From assembly GCF_020618475.1 (NCBI RefSeq), contig NZ_CP085337.1, positions 310,001 to 374,000 of the forward strand: a stretch of DNA of 64,000 nucleotides, read 5' to 3'. A program made the position numbers and the translations under genes. Positions within the stretch are counted from its first letter, which is position 1. Each line of letters begins with the position of its first letter. Below the pieces are notes generated by a model, which saw only the letters and a program-made list of their open reading frames with translations, did no database searches and was not told the DNA's origin. This document shows positions 25,812-34,586 of the stretch, piece by piece. Source of the stretch: Haladaptatus halobius. GTDB taxonomy: Archaea > Halobacteriota > Halobacteria > Halobacteriales > Haladaptataceae.

Positions 25812-26258
25812 TTAGCTGAAGAGCCGTTTGAGTCGGGCGAACAACCCCTTTGAGGGATCACCACCAATTTGTTTCTGTTCTCGTTCAGACGTATCGTTCG
25901 CGGACGTATCGTCACTGTCACGCGACTGCAATTCGGTCTCGCCGACTGACTCGGATTCGGCGAGTTCAACGGCTTCACGGATCAGACCCTCGGCGTCATT
26001 GACGGCGTCTTTGACGGTGCCCTTCACGAGTGGTTTCTCCTCGAAACGGTCGCGACTCACGGCTGTGTCGGCTGCAATGATGACTGCGTCGGCCGCCTCG
26101 ATCTCTGCGGCAGTGAGTTCGTCTTGGGCACCCATCGCTCCTTGAACTTCGATGGAGACATCGTGCCCCATCTTTTCGCCGTTCGTTTGCAGGTTCTCTG
26201 CAGCCATCTGACTGTGTGCGATTCCAGTTGGACAAGCTGTGACTCCGACTAATTTCAT
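25812..26258 (-). CDS. ptsB: PTS fructose-specific EIIB
   Basis: The 148-residue protein opens MKLVGVTACPTGIAHSQMAA with the phosphorylated Cys9 in the T-A-C-P-T-G-I-A-H-T/S-x-M-A signature of fructose EIIB, followed by HDVSIEVQGAMGAQDELTAA and AADTAVSRDRF. The domain ends near residue 105. The remaining 43 residues are an Asp/Ser/Glu-rich linker finishing in KGLFARLKRLFS, an amphipathic basic helix that may touch the membrane or EIIC. It takes phosphate from EIIA and passes it to fructose during import. It is the last gene of the operon; its ATG overlaps the ptsI stop by four bases. Confidence 0.93.
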   Translation of the reverse strand: MKLVGVTACPTGIAHSQMAAENLQTNGEKMGHDVSIEVQGAMGAQDELTAAEIEAADAVIIAADTAVSRDRFEEKPLVKGTVKDAVNDAEGLIREAVELAESESVGETELQSRDSDDTSANDTSEREQKQIGGDPSKGLFARLKRLFS

Positions 26259-27958
26259 TGGTCTTTGATAATGTTTGCGACGTCGCTTCTTGTGTTCACG
26301 ATTAGGGTACGCGCCGCGACGTCACGGGCGCGCGTCTGATCGGTAGTCGATACGTTTGCCTTCACTTCCGGGATAGTAACGGCGCTCATACTCAATTCGT
26401 CAAGTCCGAGGCCAACGAGTAGCTCGGTCAAATCGGGGTTGCCGGCCATTTCGCCACACATACCGATCCACGCATCGTTGTCGTGCGCAGCCTCGATACT
26501 CCGATTGATTGACCAGAGAATCGGCGGGTGTAGTGGGTCGTGTAAGTGTGCTACATGCTCATTTTCGCGAGCAGCCGCCATGACGTACTGTGCGAGGTCG
26601 TTCGTCCCGATACTGAGGAAATCGATACGTGCAGCAAATTCGTCGGCATTAAAAACTGCGCTAGGTGTCTCAATCATCACCCCTAGTTCAGGGACGGCAA
26701 AATCGACCCCTTCGGCTTCCAATGACTTGCGAACTGCGTCGACACGGTCGAGTGCTGTATCAAGTTCGTTGACCGTCGAGACGAGCGGAAACATCACGCA
26801 TAGAGTTCCACCGTCGGCGTCTGCCGCCGCTCGCAGGAGCGCTCGTAACTGCGTTTCAAAGAGTTCCGAGTCCGAACCGAGCGATCGTCGAATCCCCCGC
26901 TCTCCAAGGAATGGGTTCGCCTCCGATGGGAGGTCGAGATACGGAATCTGCTTATCGCCACCGATATCGAGCGTTCGAACGACAACGCGACCGTCTGGGA
27001 AGGTCTCCAGCGCTTCGACATACGTCTTATACTGTTCTCGTTCGCTCGGTGGAGCCTCCCGATCGAGGAAGAGGAACTCCGTCCGATAGAGACCAACTCC
27101 GTCAGCACCCTGCTCAACGGCTGCCGATAGCTCTGCGGGGCGACCGATGTTTGCGGCAATTTCGATCTCAGTGCCGTCGGTCGTCGCGACACCGTCGTGT
27201 ATCGCCTCGATGTCCGTTTCGGTTTCGACAGCGGCGACCCGCTCATCACTCGGCTCAGCGATGATCTCGCCCGCCTCTCCATCGACGATGACGCTCGCAC
27301 CGTCGTCGACGGTTGCAAGTTCTGAGCCGATTCCGACGACTGCTGGTAGTGCGAGCGACCGGGCGAAGATGGCCGCGTGCGAGGTTCGTCCACCAGTGAT
27401 AGTGGCGAATCCAGCAACCCTGTTGGGATCCAGTTGGGCGGTATCACTGGGAGTGAGGCGCTCAGCGAGAACGACTGTTCCTCGCGGCAGTTCAGCCAGG
27501 TTCAAGCGCTTGCCACCGGTGAGGAGGCGAACAAGTCGGTCACGGACGTCCCGAAGGTCGTCTGCACGCTCGGCCATTCGACCGTCCATTTCCTCGAACT
27601 GCGCAATTGGATCTGTAAACGCCTCCTGGACAGCGTGTTCGGCTGGTATTCCCTCGTCAATTTCGGTGTGAACACTGTCGTCGATCTGGGGGTCGTGTAG
27701 GAACTGGATGTGTGCGTCGAAGACGGAGGCCTCTTCCTCTCCGACACGCTCAACCGTTCGGTCACGTTCGGTCTCGAGTTCGTTCTGTGCCTGCTCTTGC
27801 GCCGTCTCGAAACGGTCGTGTTCGGCCGATCGGTCGGAGGATGGGACTGTTTCGATTTCGTTCCCGTTGGCGAGAGCAGCATCCGGTCGGTACCAGATGA
27901 CGGTTCCAGTCCCTTTCCGGGGCGTCGCCCCCGTTCCCGCAAACGTTCGTTCGTTCAT
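26255..27958 (-). CDS. ptsI: Phosphoenolpyruvate-protein phosphotransferase, Enzyme I
   Basis: The 567-residue cytoplasmic enzyme starts the PTS phosphorelay by taking phosphate from phosphoenolpyruvate. The N-terminal domain contains the active His194 in ITGGRTSHAAIFARSLALPA. The C-terminal PEP-binding barrel has GVGLYRTEFLFLDR, RTLDIGGDKQIPYL, NPFLGERGIRRSL, MIETPSAV, SIGTNDLAQY and GMCGEMAGNP with the catalytic Cys. Length and domain order are normal for EI. It overlaps ptsH upstream and ptsB downstream by four bases each (ATGA), so translation is coupled. Haloarchaeal PTS genes are thought to be bacterial acquisitions, but codon use and acidity here are fully halophilic. Confidence 0.95.
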   Translation of the reverse strand: MNERTFAGTGATPRKGTGTVIWYRPDAALANGNEIETVPSSDRSAEHDRFETAQEQAQNELETERDRTVERVGEEEASVFDAHIQFLHDPQIDDSVHTEIDEGIPAEHAVQEAFTDPIAQFEEMDGRMAERADDLRDVRDRLVRLLTGGKRLNLAELPRGTVVLAERLTPSDTAQLDPNRVAGFATITGGRTSHAAIFARSLALPAVVGIGSELATVDDGASVIVDGEAGEIIAEPSDERVAAVETETDIEAIHDGVATTDGTEIEIAANIGRPAELSAAVEQGADGVGLYRTEFLFLDREAPPSEREQYKTYVEALETFPDGRVVVRTLDIGGDKQIPYLDLPSEANPFLGERGIRRSLGSDSELFETQLRALLRAAADADGGTLCVMFPLVSTVNELDTALDRVDAVRKSLEAEGVDFAVPELGVMIETPSAVFNADEFAARIDFLSIGTNDLAQYVMAAARENEHVAHLHDPLHPPILWSINRSIEAAHDNDAWIGMCGEMAGNPDLTELLVGLGLDELSMSAVTIPEVKANVSTTDQTRARDVAARTLIVNTRSDVANIIKDQ

Positions 27959-28236
27959 GTGTCGGCCAGTTCGCCCTCTGGAGTGGTCAACACGCGTTCG
28001 AGCGCATCGAGCGTCGCTTCAGCGTCGTGACCATCAGCGACGAGGCGGACTCTCTCACCACATTCTGCTCCGAGACTCGTGATGGCGATCATACTCCCAG
28101 CGGACACAAGATCGTCAGAGTCGACGCGACAGATTTGCACGGTAGCGTCGTACTCATTGACTTTTTCCACGAACTTTGAAGCAGGTCGTGCGTGTAACCC
28201 CGCCTCCGGGACTATTTCGACGATTCGCTCGTTCAT
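27955..28236 (-). CDS. ptsH: PTS phosphocarrier protein HPr
   Basis: The 93-residue carrier has the active-site His15 in EAGLHARPASKFVEK and a region corresponding to the Ser46 regulatory segment, AGSMIAITSLGAECGERV, where the serine is kept. It shuttles phosphate from Enzyme I to EIIA. Its ATG overlaps the ptsA stop and its stop overlaps the ptsI ATG, four bases each. I see no HPr kinase gene in the window, so the serine's role is open. Confidence 0.94.
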   Translation of the reverse strand: MNERIVEIVPEAGLHARPASKFVEKVNEYDATVQICRVDSDDLVSAGSMIAITSLGAECGERVRLVADGHDAEATLDALERVLTTPEGELADT

Positions 28237-28709
28237 GCGACCGCCTCCTGAAGTGCGTTTTGAACATCCTCGGGCATCTCCGCAGTGTAAAGATCGTCGC
28301 GCACCTCCTCGTGCATGAGTGCCCGCGAGAGTGAGCTAAGAATCGTGAGGTGGTCTTCGGCACCCGATTCGGGAACGAGAATCATGAACAGCAGTTTCGC
28401 GGGTTCATCGTCCATTGCTCCGAAATCGATGCCATCGGTCGAGCGGGTGAACGCAACTGATGGCCGTGTGACGGCATCCGTCTTCGCGTGCGGAATTCCG
28501 ATACCCATGCCGACTCCGGTGGTTGTCTCCGCCTCACGAGCAAACAACGCTTCGAGCGCCGCATCGCGATCGCTCACTCGGCCCGAGTCCACGATGAGAT
28601 CCAATAGATACTCGATACAAGCCTCTTTCTCGTTCGGTGGCTCGTCAAGCGAGATGTGCGATTCCGGGATCAGGTCGTCAATGTCGTCTTGTTCGATGGT
28701 CGTGTTCAT
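28233..28709 (-). CDS. ptsA: PTS fructose-specific EIIA
   Basis: The 158-residue protein belongs to the fructose/mannitol EIIA family. The phosphorylated His74 lies in GVGMGIGIPHAKTDAVTRPS, and FARSTDGIDFGAMDDEPAKL-like sequence (FTRSTDGIDFGAMD) with KLLFMILVPESGAEDHLTIL follows as expected. It accepts phosphate from HPr and passes it to EIIB Cys9. It starts 27 bases after the ptsC stop and overlaps ptsH by four bases. Confidence 0.94.
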   Translation of the reverse strand: MNTTIEQDDIDDLIPESHISLDEPPNEKEACIEYLLDLIVDSGRVSDRDAALEALFAREAETTTGVGMGIGIPHAKTDAVTRPSVAFTRSTDGIDFGAMDDEPAKLLFMILVPESGAEDHLTILSSLSRALMHEEVRDDLYTAEMPEDVQNALQEAVA

Positions 28710-28736
28710 TTGTTCAGTAGTCCTCTGTTGTGGTGA

Positions 28737-29894
28737 TTAATCGTCTGTTTGTGTGGCGGTTGCAGCGTCTGTCGAGCCGACCGTCTCCTCAAAGTCGCTC
28801 TTGAGGAGGGTGGCAATCGTAGCGGTAACGATGGTACCGAGTGTGATACATCCGAGGAACAGAAGTGGCTGATTCGATAGCAGGAAGACGAAGATGCCAC
28901 CGTGCGGTGCTGGCATGGTCACACCGAGTGCCATCGATGCAGCCCCACCGACGGCACTGCCAGCCATAATGCTCGGAATCACGCGAAGCGGGTCGGCAGC
29001 ACCGTACGGAATCGCTCCCTCTGTGATGAACGCGAGGCCCAGCGGAACAGCGCTTTTCGCGTTTTCGTACATTTCGGCGGTGTATTTCTGGGGGGCGATG
29101 AAGTTCGACAGCGCCATTCCCAACGGTGGAATCATCCCCGCAACCATGACGGCAGCCATCGGTTGGTAGATCTGCTCGGTGATTAAGCCGACTGCGAACA
29201 CGTACGCGACTTTGTTAATCGGCCCACCCATGTCGAATGCCATCATCGCACCGAGGATAGCACCGACAAGCAGCGCCTCACTTCCTTGCATGCTCTTCAG
29301 GAAGGCTGTCAGCTCCGCGTTCGCGATGGCGACAGGTACCCCAAGCACGAAAATGACGATGGGCGAGAGAACCGCCATCGTCAATACCGGGATGATGAGG
29401 ACGGGCATCATCGGCTGGATCATGTTCGGAACGTCTCGTTGCTTGATCCAGCGAGCGACGTACCCAGCCGCGAGTCCGGCAACGAGTGCGCCGAGGTAGC
29501 CCGCACCAGCAGAGCCACCCTGAAGGCCGATTACGCCACCGGCCGCTTTTAGGATATTCCCCTGTTGGATGATGTATGACAGTAAGAAACCAGGCGCCAA
29601 GCCTGGGCGATCAGCGATTGCATACGCGATATAGGCACCTAAGATAGGCACCATGAACGTCAGTCCCGCTATTCCAATCTGCGCAAGGAACCAGTCTGGT
29701 CGACCAGTCGCGTCGAAAATCGTCTTGGTTGCTTCTGTTCCACCGAGGAACGTCGAGAGCGCGTACCCTAGTGCGAGAAAGATTCCGCCGATGGTAACGA
29801 ACGGAATCATAAACGATACCCCTGTCATTAGGTGTTCTTTGACCGAAGTGACGTGCGAACGGAGTGCCCCTTCAATCGCCTTGTTTGATGTCAT
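28737..29894 (-). CDS. ptsC: PTS fructose-specific EIIC permease
   Basis: The 385-residue membrane protein carries fructose across the membrane while EIIB phosphorylates it. It begins with a short cytoplasmic helix (MTSNKAIEGALRSHVTSVKE HLMTG split by the first membrane segment VSFMIPFVTIGGIFLALGYA) and has eight to nine further hydrophobic segments. Family blocks visible are GGSAGAGYLGALVAGLAAGY, MMAFDMGGPINKVAYVF and AITEGAIPYGAADPLRVIP-like FITEGAIPYGAADPLRVI, the sugar-binding loop. It is a separate EIIC, unlike fused bacterial EIIBC. A 152-base AT-rich gap separates it from pfkB and may hold a second promoter. Confidence 0.94.
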   Translation of the reverse strand: MTSNKAIEGALRSHVTSVKEHLMTGVSFMIPFVTIGGIFLALGYALSTFLGGTEATKTIFDATGRPDWFLAQIGIAGLTFMVPILGAYIAYAIADRPGLAPGFLLSYIIQQGNILKAAGGVIGLQGGSAGAGYLGALVAGLAAGYVARWIKQRDVPNMIQPMMPVLIIPVLTMAVLSPIVIFVLGVPVAIANAELTAFLKSMQGSEALLVGAILGAMMAFDMGGPINKVAYVFAVGLITEQIYQPMAAVMVAGMIPPLGMALSNFIAPQKYTAEMYENAKSAVPLGLAFITEGAIPYGAADPLRVIPSIMAGSAVGGAASMALGVTMPAPHGGIFVFLLSNQPLLFLGCITLGTIVTATIATLLKSDFEETVGSTDAATATQTDD

Positions 29895-30046
29895 TGGAGT
29901 ATTCCATCACTATCATTCATAATACTGTTCAATAATATTTTTGGAATTGATTGTTTCATATCGTTTCGTGCGGATTTTTCACAGGTTTGAAAACCCTTCG
30001 TCGACGGGACGATACAAGACGGAAACGGCAGTCAGAAATCATGTGA
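29895..30046 (-). promoter_or_regulatory. AT-rich pfkB-ptsC spacer, possible internal promoter
   Basis: The spacer contains AATATTATTG and TATTATGAAT-like runs 20-50 bases before ptsC on the minus strand, far more AT-rich than its surroundings. It could support an extra promoter or an mRNA processing site that would set pts and pfkB levels apart. No clean BRE/TATA pair was found. Confidence 0.35.
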
Positions 30047-30955
30047 TTAATGTGCAATAACCGTCATCTCTTCGACGCTCGCACGTACGTTATCAAGCGT
30101 CGGAACGCTGGTTCCAGAGACACCGACGACACGCGATGCGACAGCAACACCAGTACGGAGTGCTGCCTCGTCAGTTCCATCGCGTTGTCGTTCGGCGAGG
30201 ACGCCCGACAGAAGTGCATCTCCAGCCCCAACGGTATCGATGACCTCAACGTCGAGTGCCGGAGTGTAGAGGACGGTCTCTGGGGTTGCCATGATTGCTC
30301 CATCTCCACCAAGAGACGCAACGACACGCTCGAATCCCTGTTCTCGGAGGCTACTGGCAGCCGAGAACGCATCCTCAAGGGAGTCGATATTCTCACCGGT
30401 CGAGGTGGCTAATTCTGTCCGATTGGGCTTACATAGAGCGTACTCTGCTTCAAGATCACTCAGAACGTCGCCGGCGACGTCAACGACAGTTTCCCACGGG
30501 CCTGCCTTTGCGATATAGTCGATGGTCGCCGGGTCGACGTTAGGGGGGAGACTACCCGCGATAACGACCATCTGTGGGCTGTGTTGCTTAATCGTCTCGA
30601 TGATTAGTTCGACAGCAGTATCATCGATGGTTGGCCCGTTTTGATTAATTTTGAACTCCGACTGGGGAGTCAGAATCGTCGTGTTTAGACGAGTACAGCC
30701 AGAAATACCGACAAAATCGTTCAAAATATCCTGGGTCGTTAGCCTCTCTTGCAAAAACCGTCCCAGAAAATCGCCGACGTAGCCGGTTGCCACTGTCTCG
30801 ACCTCTAGTTCGACGAGGTACTTTGAGACATTAATTCCCTTGCCGCCGGGATCGAACTGTGCATCTTCAGTTCTTGCGACAGTGTCGGACGTAAGTTCGT
30901 CCTCGAGCTGGAGTGTGTGGTCGATCGCAGGGTTAAGTGTGACTGTCAGTATCAT
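30047..30955 (-). CDS. pfkB: 1-phosphofructokinase, PfkB family
   Basis: The 302-residue ribokinase-fold enzyme phosphorylates fructose-1-phosphate, the PTS product, to fructose-1,6-bisphosphate. Visible motifs are FDPGGKGINVSKYLVELEVE near the N-terminus (sugar-phosphate binding, PfkB signature 1), CKPNRTELA, and the C-terminal DTVGAGDALLSG with the catalytic Asp and anion hole (around 245-256). MILTVTLNPAIDHTLQLED is the typical start of 1-phosphofructokinases. It leads the operon; an inverted repeat 37-54 bases upstream is a candidate operator. Confidence 0.93.
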   Translation of the reverse strand: MILTVTLNPAIDHTLQLEDELTSDTVARTEDAQFDPGGKGINVSKYLVELEVETVATGYVGDFLGRFLQERLTTQDILNDFVGISGCTRLNTTILTPQSEFKINQNGPTIDDTAVELIIETIKQHSPQMVVIAGSLPPNVDPATIDYIAKAGPWETVVDVAGDVLSDLEAEYALCKPNRTELATSTGENIDSLEDAFSAASSLREQGFERVVASLGGDGAIMATPETVLYTPALDVEVIDTVGAGDALLSGVLAERQRDGTDEAALRTGVAVASRVVGVSGTSVPTLDNVRASVEEMTVIAH

Positions 30956-31728
30956 TGAGAACTCCCCGCGAATACACTCGGTAGACGTGTAACGATCCGT
31001 TTTGATCGTCTTACTCCACTCATTGTCGTAGTATCAGCCGAGCACCCCGTCTCCGGTAGCTCCTCCGAACACGGTGTTCTCATGCGCATCCAGATTGTCT
31101 TTGTCGTTGCATCCCAGTCGACTGTCGTTCATTGAGAACATCTGTTCGTACTATTGCGAGAATAGTCCCTAAACGATGCCGAATGAGTTCGTTACTATGC
31201 GTTACTCAGGAAATTATGTGCTTAGCGAAATTCGCTTTCCACGAATCTCTGAAAGATGTGTACTTCTGTTCTCGTTCTACGCCTCGTTGATCACATCCCT
31301 GACCTTGCTCGACTCGATTTGTGAAGAACTCTCGTTCGTAATCACAATCGACGAGTCTACGCTTTTCATGTCAGACATCATTTACGACGTGGTATCCAGG
31401 ATGTGTAACCTCGGAAGAGTCGATTACTCCACCTATTTTCCAGTTCGACGGGCGCCCGTCAATGTGATCAAAGAGACCTGTTGTAACGCACCCCGTCTCC
31501 GTTTTATCGTTGTTCGTCATGATTGCTCTTCTGTGTAAGTACGATCATTTTAGTACAGGCGTACCAGTGACTGGTATTCGAATGGCACTTGACTGTACCA
31601 CCACACCCTTCGCGCGTTTAGCGAGGGTTGGAATGAGCATGGAAACGTTGCCGATCCTTTCTGGTGGTTTTTAAGTAACGGTGTTCTCCTTCACCGAGTA
31701 TGATAGCATGGAAAACGAAGGGGTACTT
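30956..31728. other. Long upstream region of the pts operon, no recognisable gene
   Basis: About 770 bases of reduced GC. A plus-strand frame of 120 codons (31176-31538) has Cys/Phe/Arg-rich composition unlike haloarchaeal proteins and was not accepted. Apart from the inverted repeat at 30992-31009 I see no structure. The length suggests past insertion or deletion next to the element at 31729. Confidence 0.4.
30992..31009. promoter_or_regulatory. Inverted repeat upstream of pfkB, candidate GlpR operator
   Basis: ACGATC and GATCGT arms flank CGTTTT, placing an 18-base dyad 37-54 bases before the pfkB start, where a repressor would block promoter or transcription-factor-B access. Binding by GlpR is inference; no second copy was found beside ptsC. 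Confidence 0.35.
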
Positions 31729-32140
31729 GTGAACTACCCCGCCCTGCTCGCGCTAGCGCGCTCGCTGAGGGCGGGGCTTCCTGCTTCTCCGTCGCGCTTT
31801 TTTACGTCAAACGGACGCACAGGGAGCGCAGACTCCACAGGCGTGGATTCGGAGTGAACCACTCCTATTGGCTCGATGGAGGAATTCCACGGGCTGACGC
31901 ACGCTTCTTGTCGCGTTCGAACGACAGCCGTCCCTCCCACTCCCGCAAGGAGCGAATCGCCTCTAGAGGGGCGGTGAGCGAGTCAGGAGCGGAAGCACGG
32001 AACGTCCATCTTACTACCCTCTTCGCCCGCCGGGGTAGTAAGAGTCTTTCGTACAGTGAAAGTAAACGAAGACGGACGCTGTATCCCCTCCCCCCTCGCT
32101 CGCTTCGCTCGCTCGTTGAGGAAGGGGGCTTAGCGTCCTG
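31729..32140 (-). mobile_element. 412-bp non-autonomous TnpB-derived element with omega-RNA-like module
   Basis: Minus-strand right end: CGCCTGTGGAGTCTG, then GCAGGAAGCCCCGCCCT, a long hairpin and GGGCGGGGTAGTTCAC at 31729. A short in-frame stretch, STPVESALPVRP and DGEAGSPA, matches the C-terminal residues of the intact TnpB (PPVETVLPAF, VVEAGSPAA), proving tnpB ancestry. The left end has CAGG-n-TAAGCCCCCTTCCTCAACGAG, a hairpin and GATACAGCGTCCGTC. Inside lies an exact hairpin, CTTACTACC (32010-32018) and GGTAGTAAG (32034-32042), shared with the element at 34587-35008. No transposase is encoded. It borders the pts operon's upstream region. Confidence 0.7.
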
Positions 32141-32277
32141 CACCGCACAAGCTAATGGGGGATATGGTTTCACAGGGTACTGCGCCGTTAGTGCCAATGG
32201 GCACCTCAAGGGGAGAAATACGAGCGTAAAACCACCGTTGTTAGCCGCAGGAGGTGGGCAGTTTCGATACTTGTAGG

Positions 32278-33804
32278 TCAGGCCTTTGCCTTCTTTTCAC
32301 CCATCTCACTCTTGCTTTGCTTGCCGTCGTTCTTGTTGACTGCAGTCGCTTCGGTGACCTGTACGTTCTCGTTGACCTGATAGTTAACCTGCTCTGCCGA
32401 TGCGTTGCCGTCGTTTGCGGCGAACGCGATCGCACTATGTTGCTCGTTGACGTTCAACTGTTCGACGTATTGCGTCTGCGTGATATCGACGTTAGCAATC
32501 TGCTGGTTACCGCCAGTATCGTAGGAGACCGCCCACGATCCATCACCCTTAACGTCCGTGCCGTTCAACACCCCTACAGCTTTGCGAGAACCGTCTTCGA
32601 TATTCACCGCGGTCGCCGACGCGACCTGAGCGTTGAAGTTCGCTTGGTAATTGGCCTGAGTAGCCGTCGACTGGCTATCATCGAGGGCAACAGCAACGGC
32701 CGCGTTCTGCATACTGAGGTTTTCTTGGCCGATGCTCTGGATCTGTTCGATGTTTGCCGACGCCGCCTGCTTGTTCGACTGCGTCGTGCAGTCCTGCTTT
32801 CGCGTCATATCCGCCTTCGAGAGGTCACCCTTTATTTTAGCGCTCGAAGTAATCTCTTCCATCGATTTCGGATCGAAGTTGATCGCCGTGGCGTCCGCAA
32901 CTTGCTTGTTTCCGTTGAACTGACAGCTCACCTGCCACGCCTTCGCGACGCTTCCTTTCCCGACGGCGACCGCAACGGAAACGCCCTGCTCGTTGACGTT
33001 TAGCTGGTTGACTTTCTGAGACTGTTCGACTGACGAATCAGCGCTCTGACTGTCACCGTCACCGATGTTCACCGCGGTAGCGTCGGCGGCCTGGACGTTC
33101 TTGTTCTCCTGATAGCTCCGCTGATACGCACGGGCGTAGCTCTCATCCTCAGCAATCGCGACGGCTGTGTTTTGCCGACTGTAGTTGAACTGCTCAACTT
33201 CTTGCTCTTGGTCGATCGTCGCCTCGGCGGACTGCTCACTCTCGTAAGCATCGTCACTGACGACCCAGCCCGAGAACTCTCGGCAACTGGATTTCTCGGC
33301 GAAGACGACGTACACGTCCTTGACGTCCTTGAATTTCCGCCGTTTCTTCTCTTTTGTAGCGTTTATCGACTGCGCACTACCAGCTTGGGTGTTTTCGTTG
33401 TTCTGGTACGTCCGCTGAATCGCCTGTGCGTCACCGCCATTGATGGCGATTGCGACGGCGTTACCCTGCTGATTAACGTTGAGCTGGGAGACGTCTTGAT
33501 ACTGAATGACTTCCGACGAGGACTGCTGTGAACTTGCCTGAATATCTCCCTTGTTGTTTTCGACCCACGATTCGAGGTCGGACGAGGAAGGCTCCGCACC
33601 GAAGACCAGATACACGTTCTTTCCGTCCGCGTGCGTGACCTTGTTCGACCCTGCGTCCGAGTCCGTCACCGAACCTGAATCGAGCGCTGCACTCGTTTTG
33701 CTGGAGCCGTTGGTAAGAATACCGGCGCCGATTCCGATTGCGGTGATTCCTTTGATGTAGTTTCTGCGTTTTACCTTGTTGTCGCGACCGTTGTTTTCTC
33801 GCAT
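32278..33804 (-). CDS. Tat-exported protein with five Gln/Asn-rich curlin-like repeats
   Basis: The 508-residue product has a twin-arginine-type leader (KRRNYIKGITAIGIGAGIL, 12-30). Five imperfect repeats lie at about 97-147, 192-246, 256-309, 341-401 and 433-490. Their consensus is Q-x-N-x-N-x-Q-x-x-A-[VI]-A-[IVF]-A, an acidic turn, A-x-Q-x-x-Y-Q-x-N-x-N-x-Q, then A-x-A-x-[AS]-[VI]-N. Regular Gln and Asn at fixed steps between small residues recall curlin repeats of amyloid-forming CsgA. Two copies of another module (KNVYLVFGAEPSSSDLESWV at 62-81; KDVYVVFAEKSSCREFSGWV at 162-181) precede repeats 1 and 2. Three cysteines occur. It is probably a surface or matrix protein; amyloid formation is inference. 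Confidence 0.78.
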   Translation of the reverse strand: MRENNGRDNKVKRRNYIKGITAIGIGAGILTNGSSKTSAALDSGSVTDSDAGSNKVTHADGKNVYLVFGAEPSSSDLESWVENNKGDIQASSQQSSSEVIQYQDVSQLNVNQQGNAVAIAINGGDAQAIQRTYQNNENTQAGSAQSINATKEKKRRKFKDVKDVYVVFAEKSSCREFSGWVVSDDAYESEQSAEATIDQEQEVEQFNYSRQNTAVAIAEDESYARAYQRSYQENKNVQAADATAVNIGDGDSQSADSSVEQSQKVNQLNVNEQGVSVAVAVGKGSVAKAWQVSCQFNGNKQVADATAINFDPKSMEEITSSAKIKGDLSKADMTRKQDCTTQSNKQAASANIEQIQSIGQENLSMQNAAVAVALDDSQSTATQANYQANFNAQVASATAVNIEDGSRKAVGVLNGTDVKGDGSWAVSYDTGGNQQIANVDITQTQYVEQLNVNEQHSAIAFAANDGNASAEQVNYQVNENVQVTEATAVNKNDGKQSKSEMGEKKAKA

Positions 33805-34271
33805 AGTGCGACATAGGAGAAGATCGGTTCACACTTCGTTATGTGCCGACTGATTCCAATACTAATGCAGTAGACGGTAATTACTACATAAAACTTGGCT
33901 AAATACGGACTTTCATCGAGAAAGTTCTGTCCATTTCTAATGTTTTAACTATTCTTATTATTTTAATCTAATATGACAGTGACGGTGATAATGAGGGGTA
34001 GAAATGATATCTGCCCTCACTTGAAACCTCGAGGAACTCGTTGGTGTCGACACCGCTATTTCTCCGCTAGTACGACTTCGAGGAACGATGGGCGCTCGTA
34101 CGCTTGACTTTTATCGAGGACGCGAAGCACCATCTTTCTAGTCGACGTCGGCCTAGGTCGTGCTATTCCGTCGATCACCCATTAAGTGCGAAAAATCACT
34201 GCATCGCGAGTATTTGCCATTGCGCGAAGAGGAAGGTCTAGCGTCGTGCTGATGTTCCCAATCGATATTCG
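33805..34271. other. AT-rich intergenic region
   Basis: About 470 bases, very AT-rich near 33930-33975. This includes the upstream region of the leftward repeat-protein gene. A TTCTCCT-type sequence on the plus strand at 33807-33817 gives AGGAGAA on the minus strand about 12 bases before the start. No gene recognised. Confidence 0.4.
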
Positions 34272-34430
34272 CTACTCCCGATCCCTCTTTGATTGGTAGT
34301 AGTCCCACGCTTCGTCGGGAATCTTCAACATGATTCCACAGTGGGGGCACGTCGCGGTCTGTACGTCGGGTGCTTCGAATAGTTCACGACACTCAACACA
34401 CCTCCACTCAACGCAGTCGTCGTCTCCCAT
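34272..34430 (-). CDS. Small zinc-ribbon protein
   Basis: A 52-residue product reads MGDDDCVEWRCVECRELFEA and then TATCPHCGIMLKIPDEAWDY. Two C-x2-C knuckles (Cys11/Cys14 and Cys28/Cys31) form a rubredoxin-like zinc ribbon with a C-terminal acidic/aromatic tail, and Cys6 is extra. Such small ribbons are frequent in haloarchaea and may bind nucleic acid or proteins. It is isolated, with no operon partner. It was found by reading the sequence because it is shorter than usual ORF cut-offs; composition and motif make it convincing. Confidence 0.7.
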   Translation of the reverse strand: MGDDDCVEWRCVECRELFEAPDVQTATCPHCGIMLKIPDEAWDYYQSKRDRE

Positions 34431-34586
34431 CGTATGAAAACCTAGTTTCTCGTGAGTCGTATCGTTGGCGCGAGGTACGTTACCATTCGTCGATGGTGGG
34501 AGTATTAGGATTAGTTGGTTGTATCATCTCTTAGAGAGCCACTCTACGAATTCGAGCACTTTGGCAATGGGAAGTAGAACGGCGAA

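Noticed and set aside
31176..31538. 120-codon plus-strand frame upstream of the pts operon
   Set aside because: Rich in Cys, Phe and Arg, low in acidic residues, no motif and no promoter; probably chance in low-GC DNA.
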